Made by a program: the position numbers and the translations under genes. A DNA stretch of 63,067 nucleotides from Gammaproteobacteria bacterium (GTDB lineage: Bacteria > Pseudomonadota > Gammaproteobacteria > Steroidobacterales > JABDKV01): NCBI GenBank assembly GCA_024638445.1, contig JAHEKH010000004.1, positions 1 through 63,067 on the forward strand. The letters run 5' to 3'. The notes under the pieces are model-generated. The model did no database searches. It saw only the letters and a program-made list of their open reading frames with translations, and had not been told where the DNA came from. Positions within the stretch are counted from its first letter, which is position 1; the number at the start of each line of letters is the position of its first letter. Shown piece by piece: positions 34,212-43,046 of the stretch.

Positions 34212-34814
34212 ATGATCAGGACTGCTGCAGTAATTGGATTGACGTTTTGCCTCACCGCCACCGGCTGGGCCGAGGGCGACCCCGAGGCTGGTCAGGCCAA
34301 GGCAACGCCCTGTGCGGCCTGCCATGGTGCCGACGGTAACAGCGTCAATCCCGAGTGGCCGAGCATCGCCGGTCAGCACGCGGGCTATATCGTCAAGCAG
34401 CTGGAAGCGTACAAGAACGGCGACCGGGTCAACGCCCTGATGACCGCGATGGCCATGCCGCTGGACGACCAGGACCGCGCCGACCTCGCGGCCTATTATT
34501 CCAGCCAGTCGTTGACCCCGAAGACCGCGGACCCCGAGCTGGCGGAAGCCGGCGAGAAGCTGTACCGCGGCGGCAACCCGGCAACTGGCGTCGCCGCCTG
34601 CACCGCCTGTCACGGACCCACCGGGCGCGGCGTCCCCGGCGCGATGATGCCCCGCATTGCCGGCCAGCACGCAGCCTACAGCGCCATGCAGCTGAAACTC
34701 TATGCTGCCGGCGAGCGAAGCACCGACAAGGACCAGATGATGCGAAACGTCGCGTCGGCTATGAGCGAAGCCGAGATCGCGGCAGTTTCGGCCTATATTC
34801 AGGGACTTCGCTAA
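34212..34814 (+). CDS. Dihaem cytochrome c4
   Basis: Periplasmic electron carrier delivering electrons to terminal oxidases. Signal peptide [20 protein letters not shown]; two haem-binding sites, CAACH near residue 34 and CTACH near 133, in two homologous halves ([18 protein letters not shown] and [18 protein letters not shown]). Methionine ligands are likely in the two late segments TAMAMPLDD and [11 protein letters not shown] 34212 follows AAGGAG. dsbA is next on the same strand. Confidence 0.96.
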   Translation: MIRTAAVIGLTFCLTATGWAEGDPEAGQAKATPCAACHGADGNSVNPEWPSIAGQHAGYIVKQLEAYKNGDRVNALMTAMAMPLDDQDRADLAAYYSSQSLTPKTADPELAEAGEKLYRGGNPATGVAACTACHGPTGRGVPGAMMPRIAGQHAAYSAMQLKLYAAGERSTDKDQMMRNVASAMSEAEIAAVSAYIQGLR

Positions 34815-34904
34815 ATTTTTGTCACGACCGGATACCGGGCGTTGAACTCGCCGGCCGGTCGCTTTACTAATATCACTCGACGAATCGAAAAAACCGGAGC
34901 CGAT

Positions 34905-35699
34905 ATGAAAAGTCTACCTGGCCTGCTGCTCGCGCTGTGCATTGCCCTGCCCGCCTGCAGCGCTGAGAATTCCAGCACGGCAGCCCCCGCTGCGACCGAC
35001 ACACCTGCCACGACGCAGGACACCCGGCCGCCGGAACCTGCCGCCGATACGCCGGTGCTGGCACAGGTTAACGAGACGGCCCCGGCAGAGAGCCCGGCTC
35101 CCGTCACGCCGGTCGCCGCTCCCGCCGAGCGCGCCGATATCGTCGCCGGCCGCCACTACCGGGTGCTGACCCCGGCACAGGCCACCAGCAGCCCGCCCGA
35201 CCGGGTCGAGGTCGCCGAAGTCTTCATGTACAGCTGCCCGCACTGCATGAGCCTGGAGCCTTTTATTAATAACTACCTGGCTGAAAAACCCGGCTACGTG
35301 AATTTCGTCAGGATTCCGGCGGTCTTCCACCAAATGGCCATGGTTCATGCCAAGGGGTTCTATTCCGCAGAGAGCCTGGGCATCCTGGAAGACGTTCATG
35401 AAGACTTTTTCCGCAAGATTCACGTCGAACGCAACCGGTTGACCACCGAGGACGCAGTTGTCGAGTTCTTTGTCGGCCACGGTGTGGATGAAGACAAGGC
35501 CACCGCGGCGTTCAACTCGTTTGCCGTCGACACCAAGGTTCGGCGCGCGAGCGACCTGGGCCGACGCTATGGGATCGACAGCGTTCCCACGCTGGTCATC
35601 AACGGCAAGTACGTCACGTCAGGCACCATGACCGGAAGCATGAGCAAGCTGCGTGAAGTCGTGGATTACCTGGCGGCGAAGGAAGCGGCGCAGCTCTAG
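34905..35699 (+). CDS. dsbA: Thiol:disulfide interchange protein DsbA, possibly lipid-anchored
   Basis: Periplasmic oxidase that introduces disulfides into exported proteins. Active site CPHC in MYSCPHCMSLEPF; cis-Pro loop in DSVPTLVING. The N terminus (MKSLPGLLLALCIALPAC) has a Cys placed like a lipobox. It is followed by a Pro/Ala/Thr-rich linker of about 70 residues before the thioredoxin fold, so the domain may be tethered to a membrane rather than soluble. Length 264 against about 210 for standard DsbA reflects this linker. Its stop overlaps the convergent L,D-transpeptidase gene by 4 bases. Confidence 0.93.
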   Translation: MKSLPGLLLALCIALPACSAENSSTAAPAATDTPATTQDTRPPEPAADTPVLAQVNETAPAESPAPVTPVAAPAERADIVAGRHYRVLTPAQATSSPPDRVEVAEVFMYSCPHCMSLEPFINNYLAEKPGYVNFVRIPAVFHQMAMVHAKGFYSAESLGILEDVHEDFFRKIHVERNRLTTEDAVVEFFVGHGVDEDKATAAFNSFAVDTKVRRASDLGRRYGIDSVPTLVINGKYVTSGTMTGSMSKLREVVDYLAAKEAAQL

Positions 35700-36976
35700 A
35701 TATTTTCTTCGGAGATGATGCGCCAGCGGCCATCGTCTTCGCGCTGCCAGTACTGGCGCTTCCGCGCCTCGCTGCTGAAGGTGTCGCTGTTGTAGCTCTG
35801 GTGGAATGACACCACCAGCATGTCGCTCTCGTGCGGGTGACGGAATACGCTCAGGTCGTCGAGGCCGACTTCAATAAAGCGCTTGTTGCGGGTGACGTTG
35901 GTCTTGTAGGTATCCCACTGGCGCTTATCCATTCCCCGGCCTCGGAAGACCGTCGAGTAGTGCGCGAGGTAGCGATCGACCGCACCGCTCTCCCAGTCCT
36001 GTCGCCAGGTTTCTATGGAGTCGAGAATCTCGCGTTGCTGCTGCTCGATCTCGTTAACCGAGAGCCAGCGGACCTCTTCGGCGATCAACACCGGCGTCGT
36101 GCCGGCTTCCAGGAGGGGTGCGACCTCTTCGAGCTCTGCGTTGCTCAGGGCGACGCAACCATCGCTGTCGAGCGGCGGACGGCTATACGTGCTGCTGGCC
36201 ACGCCATGCAGCCAGATGCCGCCCCCGGTGCGCCCGTGACGCACGTCCCACTCGTTGGGGTAGTCAACCGGGAACGCGACCGGCCCGTATTTGTCAGGCA
36301 ACGTTTCACCCGGCAGACGATCGACTACGAAGTAGACCCCGACGGGTGTCTTGCGATCACCCTGGCGTTGCTTGTGCGCACCGTTCTTGCCGCCGGAGAC
36401 GTAATAGTCGCCGAGCAGCGCCGGTTTGCCGTCGCGGTTTTCAAACAGGAACAGGCGCGACTCGGCCAGATCGACCACCACCGCATTCTTCTGCGATTCG
36501 CTCATCTGCACGAGCGGTGAGGGCAGACGGTCGCCGCGCTTGGCGGTGCGATAGTGTTTCCAGCGCTGCCGGGCTTCATCCATCAGCAGGCCAACCGCAT
36601 CGCTGGACATCGCTTCTGACTGGAACGACATCGGAGCGCCAGTCCGGCTGGCGAGAAGGTCGCCGTAAACCAGATGCGCCAGGCGGAAGTTGGGTTTCTC
36701 CTCGATCAGGTCGCGGACTTCCGATAGCGCAGAATCGATCTCGCCGCGCCTGAAGGTTTCGATGACATTGATCAGCCGGATTTCCGTTTCGGGGTGAGGC
36801 ACCTCAGCGGATATCGCCGGGGTCAGTGTCGCCGCCGTTGCAATGGCTGCACCGGTACTGGCCACCTTGATCGGTTCATCGTCGGCGTCGGCGGTCGGCG
36901 CATGCGCCGTTGCCGCAACCAGGATGGCCGACAGTGCCAAAACCGCAGGCAGGAATGCTCGGTGACTACGGATCAT
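35696..36976 (-). CDS. L,D-transpeptidase (YkuD) with C-terminal Cds6/NTF2-like domain
   Basis: Periplasmic enzyme that crosslinks peptidoglycan or attaches proteins to it. Signal peptide MIRSHRAFLPAVLALSAILVAATAHA; a helical segment near 60-110; the YkuD domain (about 160-300) with HGVASSTYSRPPLDSDGCVALSN carrying the catalytic His and Cys. The C-terminal ~115 residues form an NTF2-like domain homologous to the tail of the upstream TPR protein. ATG 36976 lies one base from that gene's stop; an ATG at 37000 would overlap it. Confidence 0.9.
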   Translation of the reverse strand: MIRSHRAFLPAVLALSAILVAATAHAPTADADDEPIKVASTGAAIATAATLTPAISAEVPHPETEIRLINVIETFRRGEIDSALSEVRDLIEEKPNFRLAHLVYGDLLASRTGAPMSFQSEAMSSDAVGLLMDEARQRWKHYRTAKRGDRLPSPLVQMSESQKNAVVVDLAESRLFLFENRDGKPALLGDYYVSGGKNGAHKQRQGDRKTPVGVYFVVDRLPGETLPDKYGPVAFPVDYPNEWDVRHGRTGGGIWLHGVASSTYSRPPLDSDGCVALSNAELEEVAPLLEAGTTPVLIAEEVRWLSVNEIEQQQREILDSIETWRQDWESGAVDRYLAHYSTVFRGRGMDKRQWDTYKTNVTRNKRFIEVGLDDLSVFRHPHESDMLVVSFHQSYNSDTFSSEARKRQYWQREDDGRWRIISEENI

Positions 36977-36977
36977 C

Positions 36978-38069
36978 CTAGATTGCCTCGGAAACCTCAC
37001 TGACGATCTGCCAGCCGGACGTGGTCCGGCGCATCGTCATCGTCTTGATCACCTGGTCCTGGTAGGTATTCGAGCGGTAGCCCTGCACGAAGGTGGCCCG
37101 GGCACGGTCGGCCCCCAGCATCTCGATCTCTATGTCACCCACGTCGACCTGGATAAAGCTCGGCGCCGCCAGCCGGTCTCGGCGATAGGCGACCCAGGTC
37201 GCCCGCGGCGCTCCGTTGGACGGACGAAAATCGGATGCATAAGCATCGATGTAGCCATCGACATCCTGGTTCGACCAGGCGCCCGCCCAGTCACGAATGG
37301 CGTCGCGTATCGCATCCTGTGCCGACGATGCCGGCACCGGGGCGGGAGTCGCCGGTGCCTGCGGCTCCGGGTCGACCATCGCCACCGTCGTGGGCTCGGG
37401 CTCCGGCTCGGCGACGACCGGCTCAGGCTCCGGCGTGGTTTGTGCCACCGCCGGAACGGTTACCGGGAGCGGTTCGCTCTCGATAATTTCGGGTTCTGTT
37501 GCAGCTGCGACCGGCTGTGCCGGCGGCTGCTGTTGCGCGACCTGGGTTGCCGCCGGTGTATCGAAGCTGCCGGGTGCGGGAAACAATCCGTTGACTGCGG
37601 ACAGCTTGAGTCGTGCCGACTCGTTCGACCGGTCTTCCTCGAGCGCGCGATCGTAAGCGATGCCCGCCATCTTCGCGTAAAGATCGCCGAGGTTTTCGTG
37701 TGCCGTGGAATAACTTGGGTGCGTCTGGATCGCCGCCATCAGCGAATCGCGAGCCTTCTCGAACTCACCCTGTTCGGCAAACAACACCGCCAGGTTGTTA
37801 TAAGGCTCGGGCAACTCCGGGTAGTCGTGCGTCAGGCCGGCAAACACCTCAATGGCCTGCTGGCTGCGGCCCTGGTCGGCATAGATGATGCCCTGGAGAA
37901 ACCGGGTCGCCGCATCGTCCGGCGAATTCGCCAGGAGACGTTCGACTTCCGCCAGCGCTTCGCTGGCGCGCCCCTGTTCGAACAAGGTCTGGGCGCGGGC
38001 CAGGTCGGCATGGGCTGACGGCATTGCAAACAGCAATGCCGTGAGCAGAAAAAGGGTATACATACGCAT
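36978..38069 (-). CDS. TPR protein with C-terminal Cds6/NTF2-like domain
   Basis: 363-residue periplasmic protein: signal peptide (MRMYTLFLLTALLFAMPSAHA), four or so TPR helices pairs at about 22-150 (ATRFLQGIIYADQGRSQQA, EPYNNLAVLFAEQGEFEKA), a Pro/Glu/Ala-rich linker at about 170-245, and an NTF2-like domain to the end (WSNQDVDGYIDAYASDF, SNTYQDQVIKTMTMRR). The last domain matches the tail of the L,D-transpeptidase that follows, so the two probably act together at the cell wall. The linker is long enough to span part of the periplasm. Confidence 0.9.
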   Translation of the reverse strand: MRMYTLFLLTALLFAMPSAHADLARAQTLFEQGRASEALAEVERLLANSPDDAATRFLQGIIYADQGRSQQAIEVFAGLTHDYPELPEPYNNLAVLFAEQGEFEKARDSLMAAIQTHPSYSTAHENLGDLYAKMAGIAYDRALEEDRSNESARLKLSAVNGLFPAPGSFDTPAATQVAQQQPPAQPVAAATEPEIIESEPLPVTVPAVAQTTPEPEPVVAEPEPEPTTVAMVDPEPQAPATPAPVPASSAQDAIRDAIRDWAGAWSNQDVDGYIDAYASDFRPSNGAPRATWVAYRRDRLAAPSFIQVDVGDIEIEMLGADRARATFVQGYRSNTYQDQVIKTMTMRRTTSGWQIVSEVSEAI

Positions 38070-38176
38070 AGAAGCAAATTCTCAGACGGTTTCTGGGAAC
38101 ACAGGCTTAAGCTCCAATAGCTTATCAGGAAAGCAGGCGTGATGGGACTTCCCGCACGGCTTCCCCAAGCCCCATA

Positions 38177-38740
38177 ATGCGGCCTGTGTCTCGTTTTCGC
38201 ACTCTCGCCGGTCTGGTCATTATCCTGTGGTTGGTCGAACTACTCAACGCCCTCCTGGGACACCGGCTGAACGCTTTCGGGCTGGTGCCGCGTGACCTCG
38301 CCGGACTGCCCGGAATTTTCCTTGCGCCACTGCTGCACGCCGGGTTTTCCCACGCCGCTTCGAACACGGCAGGCCTGTTGGCACTCGGGGGCCTGGTGGC
38401 CCTGCGCGGAGAGCGTCATTTTGTTGTCACGACGCTCGCGATTGTCCTGGTCAGCGGTGGCCTGGTCTGGCTGCTCGGCCGCAATGCGCTGCACGTCGGT
38501 GCCTCCGGACTGGTTTTTGGCTACTTCGGCCTCCTGGTTGGCCGGGCGTGGTACCGCCGGACGACAGACAGTGTGCTGGTCGCCGCCGGGGTGATGGTGG
38601 TCTATGGCGGCCTGCTGTGGGGCGTGCTGCCGGTCAGGTCCTATATTTCATGGGAGGGCCACCTCGCGGGACTGGTCGCGGGGATCCTGGTAGCGCGCTG
38701 GCGGGCCGGCAGCGAGACACCGGTTAGACACTCCGGCTGA
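38177..38740 (+). CDS. Rhomboid family intramembrane serine protease
   Basis: 187-residue six-helix rhomboid that cleaves membrane proteins within the bilayer. Catalytic Ser in HVGASGLVFGYFG, catalytic His in SWEGHLAGLVAG, and the oxyanion His/Asn region in HAGFSHAASNTAGLL. This is the minimal bacterial type without an extra domain. It is separate from the TPR gene, which diverges across about 107 bases. Confidence 0.92.
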   Translation: MRPVSRFRTLAGLVIILWLVELLNALLGHRLNAFGLVPRDLAGLPGIFLAPLLHAGFSHAASNTAGLLALGGLVALRGERHFVVTTLAIVLVSGGLVWLLGRNALHVGASGLVFGYFGLLVGRAWYRRTTDSVLVAAGVMVVYGGLLWGVLPVRSYISWEGHLAGLVAGILVARWRAGSETPVRHSG

Positions 38741-38784
38741 CGCTTGACTACTATATCTGCCCCGGACATTGCCCCGAGACACTC

Positions 38785-40566
38785 ATGCCGACCTATCACG
38801 CCCCCACCCGCGACATGCTCTTTTGCACCGTAGAACTCGCCGACCTGCAGGGCGTCGCCGGGCTTCCCGGAATGGAAGCCGCCGAAGCCGACGTCGTGCA
38901 CGCGGTGCTGGAGGAAGCCGGCCGCCTCGCTTCCGAGGTGCTGGCTCCGCTCAACCGGGAAGGGGATCGCAATGGCGCGCGAATCGAGGGCGATGATGTC
39001 TTCGAGACACCGGGGTTCGGCGAAGCCTACCGTCAGTTTGCGGAGGGCGGCTGGAACAGCCTGCCGTTCGACAGCGCACACGGCGGTGGCGGTCTGCCGG
39101 CCGTGGTGTCTTTCCCGGTGGCAGAGATCTGGCAAGGGGCCAACATGGCTTTCTCGCTATGCCCGATGCTGACCCAGGCAGCCGTCGATGCGCTCGTGGC
39201 GCATGGCAGCCCCGAGCTGCAGGAGCGCTACCTCTCCAGGCTGGTATCCGGAGAATGGACGGGTGCGATGGACCTCACCGAACCGCAGGCCGGTTCCGAT
39301 CTCGCCGCCGTGGCCTGCAAGGCGGTGCCGGAGGGCGACCACTACCGTCTGACCGGACAGAAAATTTACATCACCTGGGGCGACCACCAGATGACCGATA
39401 ACATCGTTCACATGGTGCTGGCCCGGCTGCCCGATGCGCCGGCGGGGGTAAAAGGCATATCGTTGTTTCTGGTTCCCAAATTCCTGGTCAATGACGACGG
39501 CAGCCCGGGCGAACGCAACGACATGCGCCCGGTGTCGATCGAGCACAAGCTCGGTATCCATGGCAGCCCCACCTGTGTCATGAGCTTTGGCGACAACGAG
39601 GGTGCGATCGGTTACCTGGTGGGCGAACAGCATAATGGCCTGGCCTGCATGTTCACGATGATGAACCTGGCGCGGCTGCATGTCGGCATCGAGGGTGTCG
39701 GGATTTCCGAACGCGCCTACCAGCGGGCCGCGCATTACGCCCGTGAGCGGGTGCAGGGAACGAGCCCGGGTGCCAACGGTCGCGTCGCCATCGTCGAACA
39801 CCCCGACGTGCGCCGCATGCTGATGACCATGCGGTCGCTGATCGAAGGAATGCGCGCGCTCTGCACGATTGCAGGCGAGGCGCTGGACTTTGCCAATCAT
39901 GCCGGGGACCCGGAACGGAAAAAGGCCAGCAAGGCGCGACTCGATCTGCTGGTGCCTGCAGTGAAAGGCTGGTGCACCGAGGAAGCCCAGCGGGTTACGT
40001 CGCTCGGCGTGCAGATCCACGGCGGGATGGGCTTCGTGGAAGAAACCGGCGCCGCACAACATTTCCGGGATGCCCGCATCGCCACGATTTACGAAGGCAC
40101 GACCGGCATCCAGGCACAGGACCTGGTCGGCCGCAAGATCCTGCGCGACGGTGGCCGGGAAATGACCGCATTGATTGCCGATATCCGGTCGACCGTCAAC
40201 GAGCTGGCGGACATCGGCGATTTTGCCGACCTCGAGCGCAACCTCCGCGTCGCCGTAGACGCCCTGGAGGAAGCCACGGCCTTTCTCCTCGACCAGCAGC
40301 AGAACGACATCAATACCGCGGGCGCCGTTTCATACAACCTGCTGATGCTGACCGGCCTGGTTACCGCAGGCTGGCAAATGGGGCGCGCCGCGCTGATCGC
40401 GCGTGAAAAACTCGATGGCGAAGGTGGCGACCGGCGGTTCTACGAAGACAAGATCGTGACGGCGCGATTTTTTGCCCAGCACCTGTTGCCACAGGCGCGC
40501 GCGTACAACGATGCTGTACTGGCCGGCAGCGAATCGGTCATGGCGCTGGCACCCGACCGCTTCTGA
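38785..40566 (+). CDS. Acyl-CoA dehydrogenase, DmdC-like long form
   Basis: FAD enzyme that oxidises an acyl-CoA to the 2-enoyl-CoA. The 593-residue length, with an extra C-terminal helical domain (about 465-590), is typical of the 3-methylmercaptopropionyl-CoA dehydrogenase (DmdC)/FadE-like branch. FAD contacts: DLTEPQAGSDLAA and ITWGDHQMTD. Catalytic Glu in IATIYEGTTGIQAQD; LGIHGSPTCVMSFG is also typical. ATG 38785 gives the standard N terminus (MPTYHAPTRDMLF). No other dmd genes are present, so the substrate may be a fatty acyl-CoA. Confidence 0.93.
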   Translation: MPTYHAPTRDMLFCTVELADLQGVAGLPGMEAAEADVVHAVLEEAGRLASEVLAPLNREGDRNGARIEGDDVFETPGFGEAYRQFAEGGWNSLPFDSAHGGGGLPAVVSFPVAEIWQGANMAFSLCPMLTQAAVDALVAHGSPELQERYLSRLVSGEWTGAMDLTEPQAGSDLAAVACKAVPEGDHYRLTGQKIYITWGDHQMTDNIVHMVLARLPDAPAGVKGISLFLVPKFLVNDDGSPGERNDMRPVSIEHKLGIHGSPTCVMSFGDNEGAIGYLVGEQHNGLACMFTMMNLARLHVGIEGVGISERAYQRAAHYARERVQGTSPGANGRVAIVEHPDVRRMLMTMRSLIEGMRALCTIAGEALDFANHAGDPERKKASKARLDLLVPAVKGWCTEEAQRVTSLGVQIHGGMGFVEETGAAQHFRDARIATIYEGTTGIQAQDLVGRKILRDGGREMTALIADIRSTVNELADIGDFADLERNLRVAVDALEEATAFLLDQQQNDINTAGAVSYNLLMLTGLVTAGWQMGRAALIAREKLDGEGGDRRFYEDKIVTARFFAQHLLPQARAYNDAVLAGSESVMALAPDRF

Positions 40567-40576
40567 TAGTAGAAGA

Positions 40577-40600
40577 CCCCGTTCCCTTGCAGGAACGGGG
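40577..40600. terminator. Hairpin between convergent genes
   Basis: CCCCGTTCC (40577-40585) pairs perfectly with GGAACGGGG (40592-40600) around a 6-base loop. It lies between the acyl-CoA dehydrogenase stop and the convergent VPxPA-CTERM gene. No strong T run follows on either strand, so termination efficiency is uncertain. Confidence 0.6.
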
Positions 40601-40654
40601 CCCCTCCCCAACTCGCGGTATTCTTGTTGTTGTTATCGAAAGAGCGCGACAGGG

Positions 40655-41341
40655 TTAAACGGCGGACCGGCGGCGGACCAGTCCGAAACTCAGCAGGGCG
40701 GTAATAAACAGCGGCAAGGCGGCCGGCACGGGCACCACGCGGGCTTCGAAATCGATATTGTCGATGGCTCCGGATCCACCCATGTTGACGACGATGCGTT
40801 TGACGTCGACTACGTTGAACACCACCTGGCCCCACATGTTGTCGCCGCCGGTATCCGGCACGAAAAACGGAATCGGAATCAGGTTGTTTTCGTCGTCGTA
40901 CAACTCGATCGCATAACCCGGATCGGCTTCGACACCCTCGACATCGAAGAAATCGATGCTCCGCAACAGCACGCCCTCAACGAAGCTGATGATGAACTGC
41001 CCGGAGGGGCGCGACCCTTCATCGTCGGGATTGTCGCAGGACAAAGCATCGCAGGTATGGTTTTCCTGCAGGATGAGCAGGTTGCCCGGTGAGGCGGCGC
41101 CCAGTACGGGGTTGTCGAAAGGCGAAGCCAGGTCGGTGTCGCCACCGGTCGGGTTACGGGAATCGAACACTACCGCCACGTCCGGACCGGCACCGAAATT
41201 GATTGCCTGGATACTCACGCCCAGCGTCGAGTACTCATTATCGATGATAGTCCCGGCGTCGAAAGTCTCGAAATCGAGCACAGTTGCGTTGGCGGTTACT
41301 GCCGCAAGACCCAGCACAGCAGCAAGCAGAATTCTTTTCAT
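40655..41341 (-). CDS. VPxPA/PEP-CTERM-type secreted protein
   Basis: 228-residue exported protein with N-terminal signal peptide (MKRILLAAVLGLAAVTANA). It has a beta-rich body (VLDFETFDAGTIID, AIDNIDFEARV) and a C-terminal sorting signal: VPVPAALPLFITALLSFG then LVRRRSAV. That arrangement (short motif, hydrophobic helix, basic tail) is recognised by exosortase-type enzymes, which cleave and anchor or release the protein in exopolysaccharide-producing Gram-negatives. No exosortase gene lies in the window. ATG 41341. Confidence 0.85.
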   Translation of the reverse strand: MKRILLAAVLGLAAVTANATVLDFETFDAGTIIDNEYSTLGVSIQAINFGAGPDVAVVFDSRNPTGGDTDLASPFDNPVLGAASPGNLLILQENHTCDALSCDNPDDEGSRPSGQFIISFVEGVLLRSIDFFDVEGVEADPGYAIELYDDENNLIPIPFFVPDTGGDNMWGQVVFNVVDVKRIVVNMGGSGAIDNIDFEARVVPVPAALPLFITALLSFGLVRRRSAV

Positions 41342-41473
41342 TTTTGAATAACCTTTATGTCAACAATGAAGTCATGGCAACAGCCGTCTGTCTAACCCAG
41401 CAAGAATCGCGCCATTACGGAATGAAAGAGGACGATCAAGGGTTTAGAAAATATCGTATGACTTGACAGTAAA

Positions 41474-41502
41474 TTACCCCGACACCCGCGCTGGTCTATA
41501 CT
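41474..41502 (+). promoter_or_regulatory. Possible promoter for the SDR gene
   Basis: TATACT at 41497-41502 is a good -10 element; at 17 bases upstream only TTACCC (3 of 6) is found. A perfect TTGACA at 41463-41468 is 28 bases from it, too far for a normal promoter. The SDR start is 35 bases downstream. Confidence 0.35.
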
Positions 41503-41536
41503 CCTGCGACTTGTCATAAAAAAACGGAACACGACA

Positions 41537-42232
41537 GTGGCAAATATTGTGATTACCGGCGCAAACCGCGGCATCGGCCTGGAACTGGCGCGAAGCTATC
41601 TGCGCGAAGACAACCGGGTGTTTGCGGCATGCCGCCAGCCGGAGAAAGCGGGCGACCTGGCAAAGCTCGCCGAGAGTTCCGATGGACAGCTCAGCATTCA
41701 CCCGCTCGATGTAACCAGTTCAGAGCAGCGCGAAGCCATGACAGCGATGCTGGGCGACACCGCGGTAGACATCCTGGTAAACAACGCGGGCGTCTACCCG
41801 CACAAGGGGCTCGGGTTCGGCGAACTGGATGAAGATGACTGGTTACGCGGCCTGCACGTCAATACGGTAGCGCCGATGATGATGACGCAGGCCTTGCTCG
41901 ACAATATCCTGGCAGGTGACCGGCGGCTCGTGGCTTCCGTGACCTCCAAGATGGGCAGCATTGCCGACAACACGTCGGGCGGGTCGTATGCCTACCGCGC
42001 CTCCAAATCGGCACTGAACTCGGCGATGAGATCGCTCGCCATCGACCTCGAAAAACGCGGCGTCACGGTAATACTGCTGCATCCCGGCTGGGTGCGCACC
42101 GACATGGGCGGCGAAGGCGGCCTGATATCGACCGAAGAATCCGTGTCGTGCTTACGCGGCGTGCTCGATCGCGCCGGCCCCGGCGAAACCGGATCCTTTT
42201 TCGACCGCGATGGGTCGATTATTCCCTGGTAA
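41537..42232 (+). CDS. Short-chain dehydrogenase/reductase
   Basis: 231-residue classical SDR using NAD(P). Cofactor motif ITGANRGIGLELA; NNAGVYP; catalytic Ser in ASVTSKMGS and Tyr/Lys in SYAYRASKSALN; HPGWVRTDMGG after it. The HPGWVRTDMGG segment and short length resemble the carbonyl reductase/C-factor group. GTG start at 41537 with no better ATG nearby. Substrate unknown. It converges with the pirin gene, 3 bases between stops. Confidence 0.92.
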   Translation: MANIVITGANRGIGLELARSYLREDNRVFAACRQPEKAGDLAKLAESSDGQLSIHPLDVTSSEQREAMTAMLGDTAVDILVNNAGVYPHKGLGFGELDEDDWLRGLHVNTVAPMMMTQALLDNILAGDRRLVASVTSKMGSIADNTSGGSYAYRASKSALNSAMRSLAIDLEKRGVTVILLHPGWVRTDMGGEGGLISTEESVSCLRGVLDRAGPGETGSFFDRDGSIIPW

Positions 42233-42235
42233 CGG

Positions 42236-42937
42236 CTAGGGCAGATCGAACAGCAGGAACTCGGCGCCGTCGGCGGACTTGAGCCGCAGCGTGCAATCCT
42301 CACTGCCGCAGACTGCTGCGGCGTCGCCCGGCGCCAGCACGATGTCGTTAACCGAAAGGGCGCCACGCGCGTTCTGGATCCAGACATTTCGCCTTGGCTG
42401 GCGGTTGAAAACCACGGGTTCGGGGCGGAGAAGCACCGCTGCGTAGGCGTCGGCGTCCTGCGAAACAACCAGCGACCCGTTGCGGCCATCGCGCGAGGCA
42501 ATCAGGCATAGCTGGTCACGCTTGGCGTCATCGGGAAAATAGCGCTGCTCGTAATGACCCATGCCACTGTCCGCCGGACGTATCCATGCCTGGACGACGT
42601 GCAGCGGCTCGGCGTGCGAGGCGTTACTCTCGCTATGGGTGATACCGGCACCTGCGCCCACGACCTGCACCTCACCACCCATCAACAGCCGCCGCTGACC
42701 GTTATCGTCGCGATAGTCCAGGATTCCGTTGACGATATAGGTGATGATTTCGACAGAACGGTGAGAATGCCGGTCGAATACGATGCCCGGGTCGATGGAA
42801 CGCTCGTCAATGCCCTGCATGCATGAGAAACCGTCCTGCTGGGTCGACTCCTTTTCCTGGATGCAAAAGCCGCTCGACATTCCGTGAGCCAGCCTCAAAG
42901 ACCGCTCCCGCTCGCTGCGAATATGGACGGTTATCAT
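42236..42937 (-). CDS. Pirin family protein (YhhW-like)
   Basis: 233-residue bicupin. The metal-binding cluster of the N-terminal cupin is readable: DRHSHRSVEIITY and VQVVGAGAGITHSESN, the His and Glu ligands of pirins. Bacterial pirins can act as quercetinases or bind partner enzymes; the role here is not shown. The C-terminal cupin lacks obvious ligands, as is usual. Divergent from the TPR/oxygenase gene. Confidence 0.93.
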   Translation of the reverse strand: MITVHIRSERERSLRLAHGMSSGFCIQEKESTQQDGFSCMQGIDERSIDPGIVFDRHSHRSVEIITYIVNGILDYRDDNGQRRLLMGGEVQVVGAGAGITHSESNASHAEPLHVVQAWIRPADSGMGHYEQRYFPDDAKRDQLCLIASRDGRNGSLVVSQDADAYAAVLLRPEPVVFNRQPRRNVWIQNARGALSVNDIVLAPGDAAAVCGSEDCTLRLKSADGAEFLLFDLP

Positions 42938-43046
42938 TTCCAGATTCTAGACCATGCCGCTCCATACGGCCTCCCGGAAACGGCCCGCGGTGGCAGGAAA
43001 CAGGGGGATTGCTCATACTGACGAGACGGCCGACAGGAACCCACGC

